From Rhizorhabdus phycosphaerae (lineage in GTDB: Bacteria > Pseudomonadota > Alphaproteobacteria > Sphingomonadales > Sphingomonadaceae), in the NCBI RefSeq assembly GCF_011044255.1, contig NZ_CP049107.1, positions 1,116,001 through 1,180,000 on the forward strand: a stretch of DNA of 64,000 nucleotides, in the 5' to 3' direction. The position numbers and the translations under genes are program-made. The notes beneath the pieces were generated by a model, which made no database searches, was not told where the DNA came from, and saw only the letters and a list, made by a program, of their open reading frames with translations. Position 1 is the stretch's first letter, and every line of letters starts with the position of its first letter. Positions 16,612 through 26,200 of the stretch are shown one piece after another.

Positions 16612-17481
16612 ATGAACCGCCGCTTCGCCAGCTTTGCCTGTATCGACTGGTCGGGCGCAAAGGGCCCGGTGCAGCCGGGTATCGCCGTCGCTACCGTGCA
16701 AACTGAGGGCCCCGGCCCGACCTTGCTTGCGGGTCCATGGTCGCGGAGCGCCATCCTCGACTGGTTGCTCGACCATGCCGAGCGCAAGACGGACATGCTG
16801 ATCGGCGTCGACTTCTCTGCCGCGCTGCCGTTCGTGGATGCGGGTGCCTATCTGCCGGGCTGGGAGCAAAGCCCGGCCGACGCGCGGGCTCTGTGGGCGG
16901 CGATCGATCGCCTGTGCCAAGACGATCCGCATCTGGAGGCCGGCAGTTTCATCGATCACCCGGAGATAGCGCCGCATTTTCGCCGGCATGGCGGCAGGCA
17001 GGGCTCCCTTTTCGGTCCGGGCAATGGCCGGTTCCGGGTGACCGAGCGTCACTGCCGTGACCATCATCATGCGCCCGCGACAAGCTGCTTCAACCTCGTT
17101 GGGGCAGCTCAGGTCGGCAAGTCCAGTCTGACCGGCATGCGCCTGCTCCACCGGCTGAACGGTCGCGTGCCGATCTGGCCGTTCGATCCGGTGCCGGCGC
17201 ACGGCCCGCTGATCGTCGAAATCTACACGACGATTGCCGCCCGCGCGGCCGGCCTGAAAGGTGGCAGCAAGATGCGCGACGCCGAACGGCTGGCCCTCGC
17301 CCTCGCCGGCCTGGGCGTACGAGACGCCCCGGTCCTCGACCGGCATGACGACCACAGCACCGACGCCCTCGTCACCGCGCTATGGCTGTCACAGACGGCG
17401 CAGAGGGAGGAACTCTGGCATCCTCCTGCACTTTCTCCGGCCCTCGCCGCGCTTGAGGGCTGGACCTTCGGCATTCCCTGA
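16612..17481 (+). CDS. Predicted RNase H-fold nuclease (DUF429-like) downstream of rarA
   Basis: 289 residues. Acidic residues sit where RNase H-fold enzymes need them: FACIDWSGAKG (near residue 10), IGVDFSAALPF (near 66), IVEIYTT (near 204) and DDHSTDALVTALWL (near 247). This layout resembles DUF429-type predicted nucleases, but the match is by eye. ATG 16612 is chosen over TTG 16603. It lies 15 bp behind rarA, so the two are probably co-transcribed, suggesting a role in DNA or RNA processing. Activity is unproven. Confidence 0.6.
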   Translation: MNRRFASFACIDWSGAKGPVQPGIAVATVQTEGPGPTLLAGPWSRSAILDWLLDHAERKTDMLIGVDFSAALPFVDAGAYLPGWEQSPADARALWAAIDRLCQDDPHLEAGSFIDHPEIAPHFRRHGGRQGSLFGPGNGRFRVTERHCRDHHHAPATSCFNLVGAAQVGKSSLTGMRLLHRLNGRVPIWPFDPVPAHGPLIVEIYTTIAARAAGLKGGSKMRDAERLALALAGLGVRDAPVLDRHDDHSTDALVTALWLSQTAQREELWHPPALSPALAALEGWTFGIP

Positions 17482-17498
17482 CGCATGAGAGCGCCTAC

Positions 17499-17574
<76 letters not shown>

Positions 17575-17603
17575 TCTCCGATATTCGCCTGAACCGCAGC
17601 ACT

Positions 17604-17722
17604 TCCCCTCCACCGGCTTCGCCGGTCCCCCTCCCCGTGCCGGGGAGGATCTTGGCCGCGCACTACATCCGAGTTCCTCCCCGGCACGGGGAGGGGGACC
17701 ATGCGAAGCATGGTGGAGGGGA
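17604..17722. repeat. REP/BIME-like inverted repeat pair
   Basis: Two near-mirror units of about 40-45 bp face each other: TCCCCTCCACC...GGTCCCCCTCCCCGTGCCGGGGAGG on the left, and its complement-like CCTCCCCGGCACGGGGAGGGGGACC...GGTGGAGGGGA on the right, separated by about 30 bp. Each unit forms its own hairpin and the pair can form a long outer stem. This is the extragenic palindrome type common in sphingomonad genomes. It lies between tRNA-Thr and the cyclase gene. Confidence 0.75.
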
Positions 17723-17796
17723 CGTCTATCCCCCCAACCAAGCCCCGTTCCGTCCTGTGCGATAATCCCCTATCCTGCGCCGAACGAGGGGGAGCC

Positions 17797-19458
17797 ATGG
17801 CCGTTCTGCTGCGATCGATCAGTATCAAGATCTTCGGCGTGGCCGTGGTGCTGCTAGTGATCATGGCGGCTGCGGCGACATGGTCCGGGCGGCTGACCGA
17901 GCAGGTCCACCTGCAGCTGCAGACGCTCGACCGGGGCCTCTTTCCGATGGCGCTGGCCATCGCCGAAGTTCACAGCGGAGTCGCATCGGAGATGGCTGCG
18001 GTGCCGTCCGCAGGCCCCCGTTGCGTGAGCCAGTTGCACGGCATGCTCGACCGCAACGAAGCGCTGATCCGCCGCACGATCGACTATCGGTCGCGCGCGG
18101 CCAGGCTGGCGATGCTGGAGCGCAACAAGCTGGAACTCGCCCGGCTCGAACCGATGCTCGACGACCTCGCCTATGATCATGGCAAGCTGATCGGGCTGGT
18201 GCCCGCCCTGTGCAGAGGCGATGCGGAGGCGAAAGCCGAAGCGGCACGCCGGGTCGCCGAGGTGCGGCGCCATGCCGGCGCAATCAACCATGAGATAGCC
18301 CGGTTCGTGGCGACCGGCGCGGTTATCGTGGGCGACAATCAGCGGCGGGCGATGAACGCCAACTTCCTGCTGATCGCGGCGGCCGGGGCCGTGGGGCTTC
18401 TGCTCGCCTGGCTCGTCGCGCGCGGGCTGACGCGGCCGATCAGCCGGTTACAGGCCGGCGCCCGCGCGATTCAGCAGGGCCGGCTGGACGAGGATGTCCC
18501 GGTGACCAGCTCGGACGAGATCGGCGACGTCACACGGACCTTCAATAGCATGCTGGCGGAGCTGCGGGAGAAGGAGCGGATCAAGGCGACCTTCGGCCAA
18601 TATGTCGATCCGCGCGTGATATCCGGGCTGGTCAATGGCAGCGCGGATCGATCCACGGTCGGCGAGAAGCAGATCGCGACACTCTTCTTCTCCGACATCG
18701 CCGGCTTCACCCCGCTCGCCGAGCGGCTGGCGCCCAGCACGCTGGTGCGCCTGATCAACGCCTATTTCGGCGCCATGTCGGAGTGCATCCGCGAACGGCA
18801 GGGCATCATCGACAAATATATCGGCGACGCGATCATGGCCTTCTGGGTGCCGCCCTTCGTCGAGCCGACCGATCAGGCGCGGCTGGCCTGCCTCGCCGCA
18901 CTGGACCAGCTCGACGCGCTCGAAGCGTTCCGCGCCGACATCCCCGACCTGATCGGGATGCGCCGCGACCTGCCCAAGATCGACGTCCGCATGGGCATCG
19001 CCACCGGCGAAGTGGTCGTCGGCTCGATCGGTTCCGAACATGCGCGCAGCTTTACCGCCATGGGCGACACAGTGAACTTCGGCGCAAGGCTGGAAGGCGT
19101 CAACAAGCTCTACGGCACGCGCATCCTGATCGACGCGGTGACGCGGGAACTGGCGGGCGATGCCGTCGAAACGCGAGAGATCGACCTGGTCCGCGTGGTC
19201 GGGCGAGAGGAGCCCGTTCGCGTGTTCGAGATCATCGGCCGGGCCGGCGAAGTCGATGCTCGCCGGGTTACGCACAGCGCGGCTTATGCGCAGGCGCTCG
19301 CGCTGTACCGCGAAGGCCGATGGGGGGATGCGCGGCGCCTGTTCGCGGAGGGCGAAAGCGAGGATGGGCCGAGCCGGACGATGCGGATGCGGATAGATGC
19401 GCTCGGCGGCGAGCCCCCGGCCAACTGGGCCGGCATATGGACGCTCGAAGCGAAATGA
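17797..19458 (+). CDS. Membrane-bound class III adenylate cyclase with HAMP domain
   Basis: 553 residues: TM1 (about 12-30), a helical periplasmic sensor region (35-185), TM2 (about 190-212), a HAMP linker (RGLTRPISRLQAGARAIQQGRLDEDVP...DEIGDVTRTFNSM) and a class III catalytic domain. Metal Asp300 (LFFSDIAGFT) and Asp344 (GDAIMAFW), the purine-selecting Lys340 (DKYIGD), and the Asn/Arg of NFGARLE are all present, so it should make cAMP. A short helical tail (AQALALYREGRWGDARRLFAEGE) follows. ATG 17797 has AGGGGGAG upstream. The signal sensed is unknown. Confidence 0.88.
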   Translation: MAVLLRSISIKIFGVAVVLLVIMAAAATWSGRLTEQVHLQLQTLDRGLFPMALAIAEVHSGVASEMAAVPSAGPRCVSQLHGMLDRNEALIRRTIDYRSRAARLAMLERNKLELARLEPMLDDLAYDHGKLIGLVPALCRGDAEAKAEAARRVAEVRRHAGAINHEIARFVATGAVIVGDNQRRAMNANFLLIAAAGAVGLLLAWLVARGLTRPISRLQAGARAIQQGRLDEDVPVTSSDEIGDVTRTFNSMLAELREKERIKATFGQYVDPRVISGLVNGSADRSTVGEKQIATLFFSDIAGFTPLAERLAPSTLVRLINAYFGAMSECIRERQGIIDKYIGDAIMAFWVPPFVEPTDQARLACLAALDQLDALEAFRADIPDLIGMRRDLPKIDVRMGIATGEVVVGSIGSEHARSFTAMGDTVNFGARLEGVNKLYGTRILIDAVTRELAGDAVETREIDLVRVVGREEPVRVFEIIGRAGEVDARRVTHSAAYAQALALYREGRWGDARRLFAEGESEDGPSRTMRMRIDALGGEPPANWAGIWTLEAK

Positions 19459-19466
19459 GGGCCTGA

Positions 19467-19487
19467 CTGGACCCCCTAGAGGTCCAG
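19467..19487. terminator. Weak hairpin between convergent cyclase and egtD
   Basis: 7-bp stem CTGGACC/GGTCCAG with a 7-nt loop, no T-run. It is placed where a terminator is expected between the two convergent stops, but the evidence is limited to the stem. Confidence 0.35.
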
Positions 19488-19508
19488 CCCGATGTGCAGG
19501 TTAAGGGA

Positions 19509-20495
19509 TCAGGGCGCCGTACGAAGCTCGGTCGCCTCGGCCAGCACGAGAAGGAAATCGTCTCCGTCGTCCGTCCAGCTGGCGCTCGGCCCCCAACCGG
19601 CCGCCTGCAACAGCAGCCTCGCCTGATTGGGGGTGTATTTGTGGCTGTTCTCGGTGTGGATCGTCTCGCCCGCCGCCATGCGGAAGCCCTGCCCGCAGAC
19701 GTGAAACGCGACATCCTCGACCGCCTCCAGATGCATTTCGATGCGGCTCCAGTCGGGATTCCACCGTGCGACATGGCGGAAGGCCGACACGGCTATGTCG
19801 CCGTCCAGCTCCCGATTGATGCGGTGGAGCAGGTTGAGGTTGAACGCCGCCGTCACGCCGCGCGCGTCGTCATAGGCCGCCACCAAGCGATCGACATCCT
19901 TGACCCGGTCGAAGCCGATCAGGAGAAAGGCACCATTTCCCAGCGTCGCGCGCATCGACCGCAGCAGGTCGATCGCCACACGCGGCACCATATTGCCGAT
20001 CGTCGATCCGGGGAAGAAACCGAGCATGGGCATGTCGCGCACGTCGGCGGGCAGATGGACCGGCCGGGTGAAGTCGGCCTCGACCGGCAGCACCGGGAAT
20101 TGCGGGAATTTCACCGCCAGCGCTTCGCTCGACTGGCGCAGGAACTCGCCCGAGATATCGAGCGGCACATAGGCCGCGGGATCGATAGCGCGCAGCAGAA
20201 GCGGCGTCTTGAGCGAGCTACCCGAGCCGAACTCGACGACCGCGCGGCCCGTGCCTATCACCGCGCCGACGTCGGCCCCATGGCGCTCGAGCAGGCCGAT
20301 CTCCGTGCGCGTGGGATAATATTCGTCGAGCGTGGTGATCTGCTCGAACAGTTCCGATCCTGCGAGATCATAGAACCAGCGGGCGGGTATGGCCTTCTGC
20401 GTCTGGGCGAGACCGTCCAGCACATCCTGGCGGAAGGCGGGATCGACCCCGGCGTGCTCCCGCCCGGAAAACTTGATCTCTTCGATGACGCCCAT
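19509..20495 (-). CDS. egtD: EgtD: L-histidine N-alpha-methyltransferase
   Basis: Converts histidine to hercynine with three SAM methylations, the first step of ergothioneine synthesis. 328 residues: KAIPARWFYDLAGSELFEQIT and YYPTRTE near the N-terminus, SAM-binding VVEFGSGSSLKTPLLL, GFFPGSTIGN, and the C-terminal SHKYTPNQARLLLQAAGW, all typical of the EgtD family. ATG 20495 lies one base after the egtB stop, so the genes are coupled. The in-frame extension upstream lies inside egtB and is discarded. Confidence 0.93.
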   Translation of the reverse strand: MGVIEEIKFSGREHAGVDPAFRQDVLDGLAQTQKAIPARWFYDLAGSELFEQITTLDEYYPTRTEIGLLERHGADVGAVIGTGRAVVEFGSGSSLKTPLLLRAIDPAAYVPLDISGEFLRQSSEALAVKFPQFPVLPVEADFTRPVHLPADVRDMPMLGFFPGSTIGNMVPRVAIDLLRSMRATLGNGAFLLIGFDRVKDVDRLVAAYDDARGVTAAFNLNLLHRINRELDGDIAVSAFRHVARWNPDWSRIEMHLEAVEDVAFHVCGQGFRMAAGETIHTENSHKYTPNQARLLLQAAGWGPSASWTDDGDDFLLVLAEATELRTAP

Positions 20496-20496
20496 G

Positions 20497-21726
20497 TCAG
20501 ATGTCCTTTGCGAGCCGCAGACCGGTGAACTGCCAGCGCTGATGCGGGTAAAAGAAGTTGCGATAGGAATGGCGCAGATGTCCGCGCGGCGTGGCACAAC
20601 TGCCGCCCTTCAGGACGAACTGGCCGCTCATGAACTTGCCATTATATTCGCCAACGGCTCCGGGCGCCGTGCGGAAGCCCGGGTAGGGTCGATAGGCCGA
20701 TCCCGTCCATTGCCACACATTGCCGAACATCGATGGCGCGCCGCTGCGGTCACCGCACGGCGTCACCGCGCCGGCTGCGTCCAGTTGCACCCCGGACAGC
20801 GGATCGTGGGACGCCGAGGCAAACTCCCATTCCTGCTCGGTGGGCAGTCGTGCCCCCGCCCAGCTGGCGAAGGCATCGGCCTCGTAGAAGCTGACATGGG
20901 CAACGGGCGCCGAGAGGTCCAGCGGCTGCCAGCCGGACAGGGTGAAATGCTCCCACGTCCCGCCGATGCGCCGCCAGTAGAGCGGACTGTCGATGGCCTC
21001 GGCATTCACCCAGGCCCATCCATCGGACAGCCAGAGGGTGGAGGTTGCATAACCGCCATCTTCGATGAAGCTGAGCCATTCCCCATTCGTCACCTGCCGG
21101 TCGGCAAGCGCGTAGGGGGTTAGAAATATCGGGTGCCGTGGTCCTTCATTGTCGAAAGCGAAGCCCGAACCGCCATGCCCCACTTCCACCAGCCCGCCAT
21201 CGTGCCGCAGCCAGCGCAGGGGTGCCACCTCGCCCGGCCCCGCCGGGCAGGGCAGGTCCTTGTCCCATGCAGAAGGGCCCAGGGGGTTGCAGGACAGAAG
21301 GTGCTTGAGATCGGTCAGCAACAGTTCCTGGTGCTGCTGCTCATGGTTCAGGCCAAGCTCCACCAGCGCATGGTGCGAGGGCGACAGCGAGTCCAGCGCG
21401 GAGAGCAGCGCGTCGTCGACCCAGCTTCTGTAGGCAATGATCTCGCGCAGCGACGGCCGCGTCAGCAGCCCCCGCTTGTCACGCGCGTGGCGCGCGCCCT
21501 CCGCGTCATAGTAGCTGTTGAAGAGGAAGGGCCAGCGATCGTGAAACAACCGGTAGCCCGGCACATGATCGCGCAGCACGAAGGTTTCGAAAAACCACGT
21601 GATATGCGCGAGATGCCATTTAGCCGGAGAGGCATCCGCCATCGACTGGACGGTCGCATCGGCATCCGACAGACCGGCCACCAGATCGACACTCAGACGC
21701 CGCGTCCGGGAATATCGCTCTGCCAT
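20497..21726 (-). CDS. egtB: EgtB: hercynine oxygenase (sulfoxide synthase), ergothioneine biosynthesis
   Basis: Non-haem iron enzyme joining hercynine to a thiol donor with O2. N-terminal DinB-like domain with the iron ligands in LNHEQQHQELLLTD (HxxxHxE) and MADASPAKWHLAHITWFFE. The C-terminal FGE-sulfatase domain holds VSFYEADAFASWAGARLPTEQEWE, GNVWQWTGSAY, and KGGSCATPRGHLRHSYRNFF. 409 residues from ATG 21726; a GTG at 21768 is an alternative start and neither has a strong ribosome site. No EgtA, EgtC or EgtE gene is nearby, as is usual in alphaproteobacteria. Confidence 0.92.
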   Translation of the reverse strand: MAERYSRTRRLSVDLVAGLSDADATVQSMADASPAKWHLAHITWFFETFVLRDHVPGYRLFHDRWPFLFNSYYDAEGARHARDKRGLLTRPSLREIIAYRSWVDDALLSALDSLSPSHHALVELGLNHEQQHQELLLTDLKHLLSCNPLGPSAWDKDLPCPAGPGEVAPLRWLRHDGGLVEVGHGGSGFAFDNEGPRHPIFLTPYALADRQVTNGEWLSFIEDGGYATSTLWLSDGWAWVNAEAIDSPLYWRRIGGTWEHFTLSGWQPLDLSAPVAHVSFYEADAFASWAGARLPTEQEWEFASASHDPLSGVQLDAAGAVTPCGDRSGAPSMFGNVWQWTGSAYRPYPGFRTAPGAVGEYNGKFMSGQFVLKGGSCATPRGHLRHSYRNFFYPHQRWQFTGLRLAKDI

Positions 21727-21955
21727 GGGAATGGCGGTTACCGGGGCCTCTTCCGATATGCTTGCCACGATGATCGAGGGCCCTCGCCTGAAGTCGCACC
21801 TGATCGGCACGGCATTTGAAACGATCGACCCGCCGATAGGTTACCGCGCCCCGAAGTTTTTTTCGCGATCTCCGTCACGCGTCCTGCGGCTGCCGTCATG
21901 CGTTCGGCACATCCGTGCCTGATCGGCGGGATAGCGAATGGATGGAGACGATTTG

Positions 21956-22564
21956 ATGACCCTGAAAGCGATCGCCCTGAATTGCAGCCTGAAGGGCAAG
22001 GTGGAAAGCCCGTCGTCGACCGACGCGATGATCGCGGTGCTTGAAGAGGCCTTCGCGGATCGGGACGTGACGCTCACCGAGACCGTCCGCGTGGCTGGCC
22101 TGGACATCAAGCCGGGCGTCAGTTCCGACGAGGGCGATGGCGACGCATGGCCCCAGCTTCGCGACAAGATACTGGAGCATGACATTCTGATCTTCGGCGG
22201 ACCGATCTGGATGGGACAGATCGGAAGCGTCGCCAAACGCGTGCTCGAACGGATGGATGCCTTTCTCGGCGAGACCGACGATCAGGGGCGGATGCCGAGC
22301 TACGGAAAAATAGCGGTGGCGGCAATCGTGGGTAATGAGGACGGCGCGCATTTCTCGAGCGCGCAACTGTTCCAGGCCCTCAATGACGTCGGCTGGACCA
22401 TCCCCGCTGTTGCCGCCTGCTACTGGGTCGGCGAAGCGATGGGATCGGTCGATTTCAAGGATCTGCAGGAGACACCGGAAAAAGTGTCCAAGACCGCAAA
22501 GATGGTCGCGGGCAACGCCGCGCATCTGGCCGGCCTGCTCAAAAGCGCGCCTTATCCCGGCTGA
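21956..22564 (+). CDS. Flavodoxin-like NADPH-dependent FMN reductase family protein
   Basis: 202 residues of flavodoxin fold: the N-terminal strand and phosphate loop ALNCSLKGKVESPSSTDAM, DILIFGGPIWMGQIGSVAKRVLERMDAFLG (FMN side loop) and KIAVAAIVGNEDGAHFSSAQLFQALNDVGW. Probably a cytoplasmic flavoprotein reducing quinones or other small acceptors; the substrate is not evident. ATG 21956 has GGAGACG upstream; ATG 21938 in frame is an alternative. It diverges from egtB. Confidence 0.82.
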   Translation: MTLKAIALNCSLKGKVESPSSTDAMIAVLEEAFADRDVTLTETVRVAGLDIKPGVSSDEGDGDAWPQLRDKILEHDILIFGGPIWMGQIGSVAKRVLERMDAFLGETDDQGRMPSYGKIAVAAIVGNEDGAHFSSAQLFQALNDVGWTIPAVAACYWVGEAMGSVDFKDLQETPEKVSKTAKMVAGNAAHLAGLLKSAPYPG

Positions 22565-22608
22565 ACGGGCATCGGGCGCGGCGGGCATGCACCCGCCGCG
22601 CCCCATGA

Positions 22609-22983
22609 TCAGCCGCAATAATCGGGCGTGATCGACTCCGAACCTTGGCGCCTCTTCCAGGCACCGTCCTTGAGCTTGTAAGCTTGGCCGGGCTTGACTG
22701 CACGCAGCGTCTGGCACGCCGTCGTCTGGGCGAACTGGTCGACGGTCACGTTGCGCGCCGCGGCGATCTGCGTGTAGCCGGCGCGACGCTTGATGTTGAT
22801 CGCATCGACCGCAGCCTTCAGATCGGACGAAGGCGACGAGACGAAGCCGAGATAGCCGTCCCACTGCTCGCCCACCGTTCCGGCCGACAGGGCCTGCTCG
22901 ACCACCGGGTCCGCCGCCAGTAGCGGCGAAGCCACCACGAGAGCGGCGGCAGCGAAAATGGCCGTACCGAATATCTTTCTCAT
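22609..22983 (-). CDS. ydbL: YdbL family (DUF1318) periplasmic protein
   Basis: 124 residues with a Sec signal peptide (IFAAAALVVASPLLA) and a helical DUF1318 domain (LKAAVDAINIKRRAGYTQIAAARNVTVDQFAQTTACQTL). Third gene of the ydbH-ynbE-ydbL set, which in E. coli supports phospholipid transport to the outer membrane; YdbL is thought to assist or modulate YdbH-YnbE. The ATG overlaps the ynbE stop by 4 nt. It ends convergent with the flavodoxin gene. Confidence 0.88.
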   Translation of the reverse strand: MRKIFGTAIFAAAALVVASPLLAADPVVEQALSAGTVGEQWDGYLGFVSSPSSDLKAAVDAINIKRRAGYTQIAAARNVTVDQFAQTTACQTLRAVKPGQAYKLKDGAWKRRQGSESITPDYCG

Positions 22984-23192
22984 TGCGGGAACAGCTCCGG
23001 ATTATTGGCGATGAAGTCCTCGGCATCCTTCTGGAGCCTGACCACCACCTCTTGTTTCACGTTCACGTTCAGGTTGATCTCGATCGGCTTGTCGGGTGCC
23101 GCGACCTGGATGCAGCCGGCCAGCAGCAGGCCGAAAGGCAGGATGACCGCAGCTGTTACGCAACCCTTGGATATCGACATCTGTTTCTTCAT
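22980..23192 (-). CDS. ynbE: YnbE-like outer-membrane lipoprotein
   Basis: 70 residues with a lipobox (GLLLAGC, Cys at about 27) and a short mature peptide PDKPIEINLNVNVKQEVVVRLQKD, typical of YnbE, the lipoprotein that multimerises and contacts the C-terminus of YdbH at the outer membrane. ATG 23192 was selected because it gives a proper signal sequence. Sandwiched between ydbH and ydbL in the expected operon order. Confidence 0.88.
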   Translation of the reverse strand: MKKQMSISKGCVTAAVILPFGLLLAGCIQVAAPDKPIEINLNVNVKQEVVVRLQKDAEDFIANNPELFPQ

Positions 23193-23256
23193 CTCGGGAC
23201 GCTCGCACCGCGCGTCTCGCTCGTCAATCTGGCTGAGGTCATGACATGCTCCCGCT

Positions 23257-26200
23257 TTACCTTTGCTGAATGGCCGCCGGGCCCGGAACGATCGCCGGCG
23301 CCTGCTCCTCTGGCTGCCCGCGCGCATCCTGCACGGCGCCGTTGCGCAGAAGAAGCGACGGATCGACGAAGGTCTGGGCGGAATTGACCAGGCCTCTGAA
23401 GGGCGCCGTTATGGTGATGTTGAACCGGAAGGGCAGCCGCGTCAGCGGTGCGAGCAGGCGACCCATCAGCCCGTTGCGCGTTGCCGTCTCCTCCGGACGA
23501 TCATTGGTCCCGTCGAAGCGGACCCGGCTCACGATTTCTCCGTCAAGCTGGCCGTTGAGATCGATGGCGAGGCTTTGGTAGCGCATCGACTTCAGCGCGT
23601 CGAAGGCGAGGCGCGCGAAGCGGCCGAGATTGGCGTTGGTCACGTCGCCGACATAGGACAGCGTTCCGCCGTCGCGCCTGACCCGCAGTTCGCCATTCTC
23701 GATGCGCCCGCCCGAGGAGTCGAAGATGATCGGGAGCACGCCGTCGAATTTGCCGGTGACCGCCAGATTCTTGAACTCGAGCTGCTGAACGAAGGTTGCC
23801 GCATCGAGTCCGTTGATCCGGAAGGTCAGCCTGCGGGCCACAGGCCGCGCCATATCGAGGACGCTCGGCTCAAGCGTCAGGGTTCCGCCTGCGAACGGCC
23901 AGTCGCCGGACAGGATCGACAACTGGCGGTCAGGCAATATTTGATAGCGAATGACCCCGTCGGTGACAGCTATGCCGGGATTGACCTCGGCGATGGCGAC
24001 CTTCTGGTCGGGTGCGGTGACGAGGCCGAGGAGGTCGACGAACTCGATCTTCCCCTTCAGCCCCGTGACGGGACCGAAGGCCGCCGCGAAATCCAACTTG
24101 TCGGTCGCGAAGCTACCACGACTGGCAACCTCTCCGCCGCGCCACGTGATCTCGCCGGTGCCATCCAGCCGCCCCTCGACATTGGCAACCATGCCCAGCG
24201 TAAGCGGGGTTATCGCCTCGGGCTGAAGAGTCTTGCCGAAGGTCAGGCCATCCACGGACAGAAGCGCGCCGCCGCGACTGCTAGCGAGGTCGTGGCGCAG
24301 CGTGACCCGCGTCACGACGGCTTGCGACTTGGGTTCCTTCAGCGTTGCCGCAGCGGTAACCCTGCCATCGACCAGTTCCAGTCGCACATCGTCGGACAGG
24401 AGCGGCCGAAAACGCGGCTCGTCGGTCTGCGCATCGGCGACCTCCAGTCCACCCTCCACGGTCAAGCGGCTACCCGCCAGCCGCCAGCCGCCCTCGCCGC
24501 CGGACAGGAGAAGAGGCACCGAAGCCAGCTTCCCGGACAGCGAAGCGAAACGTCCTACGATGCCCTCGGTGCCCAGCCGCCCGTCGAGCTGGCCGATGTC
24601 CAGCCGCGTCGGATCCTGCGTTCCGCCCAGGCGGACGGCGAGATCGTCGACGCGGAAGCCGGGCCTGTCCAGGCGCGCCGCCAGTCGCCCTCCTTCGATC
24701 GACAGGGGCTGGCCACCTAGGCTTCCCCGCAATCGGGGCTTCCGGACCACCGCACCGCCAGACAGCAGGCCTTCGGAGGTTCGTCTCAACAGCGCGCCAT
24801 CGAGCGGGCACAGCGGCAATATGCTGGGACCGATCGAGGCTCCGGCGATCGCGAGTCGGTTCCACGCCAGCGGCGCGCAGGTGCGGTTCAGGAGGACGCC
24901 GCCGCTCTCATCGATCGACAGCCGCAAAGGCAGGCGGGCGCCGTCGATCCGGCCGTCGCCAAGCGGCCCGCTCATCATCACGCCGGTCGCCAGCGAGATG
25001 ACGCCCCGACGGTCCCGATCGAAGCGGATCGGATCGAAGGCCAGCGATGCCATTCCCGTCGAATAGGGAGCGATGCTCGCAGAACCCTCGATCGGACCAC
25101 CCGCAAAGGGCTGCCGTGCCGTCGCCAGAAGATGGGGCAGCCCGCCGCCGGACAGTTCGAAACTGCCGTTGGTCGACAAGCCTTCGGACCGTGTCCAGCC
25201 GATCCCGGCCGCACCCATCGGCCTGACCAGAAGTCGTGCGCCACTTGCGCTGCGCCCGTCGAGGCGAAGCAGGCGGATTTCTCCCTGATCGTTTCCGAAG
25301 CTTGCGCGGATGTCGCCGCGCAGATCGGTCGCCGACGCCGCGCGGGCAAGCGCCCTGCCCCAGGCATCCAGAATGGGGCCCAACGGCGTCGCGTCGCCGG
25401 CGGTCCTGATGCGGGAAATCCTTTCCTGCATGCGTAGCGACAAGCGCGCCTTCGATGCCAGCAATCGTCCGTCGAAGTCCGCATCGCCTCGGGAGGTCAG
25501 CCGGTATCGGCCCTGCACGGATAGCGAATTGGCCTGCCCTTGCGCGGTCGTCACATCAAGGGCGCGGAGATCGAGATCGCCGGCGACGCCAGCTCGCTGC
25601 GCGGAAAAGGCGACCCTGCCGGCCATCCGCCCAACCTGGACGCCGCTGGCGGCGATGCTGCCCCGCCTGGGCTCCAGCGTCCCTCGCCAGAGCGCAAGAT
25701 CGGGGCTGGCGCGCAGGTCGCTCGCGATCAGCACATCCGATAACCGTATCCCCTCGCAGCGGATCGAGGCGGCGCGCAACGGCCCAGTCAGCCGAGGCCC
25801 TGCCCCGCTCGTCGCGACGCGCAGGCTTCCGCCCAGCCGCTCGGCGACGCAGCCATTCGTGGCAAGGCGCGGCGCGGACAGCGTAGCGCGCCCGGTGAAA
25901 CCGTCATCCAGCCGACCGGACCCGTCGAGGATCAGGACAGCCGATCCCGCCGCAGTGACGATGTCGGCTCGTGCGGAGCGGGCGGTCAGCGAAATGGCTG
26001 GCAGGGAGAATGGCGTATCGCCCTCGCCTTGCGGCAGCAGTCGGTCGATCGCGCCCAGCGAGAGGCGCCCATCGACCAGACGCGCGCGAACGCGCAGGCC
26101 GCCCGCATCCACCGCGCGCAGCTGAACGCCCGAAAGCCCTATTGCCAGTTCCACATCCGCCCAGTCTGCGACCAGGTCCGGCGAGCGCGGGTCGCCGATG

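Noticed and set aside
17613-17760. CRISPR array
   Set aside because: The repeats are a single inverted pair, not spaced direct repeats with spacers.
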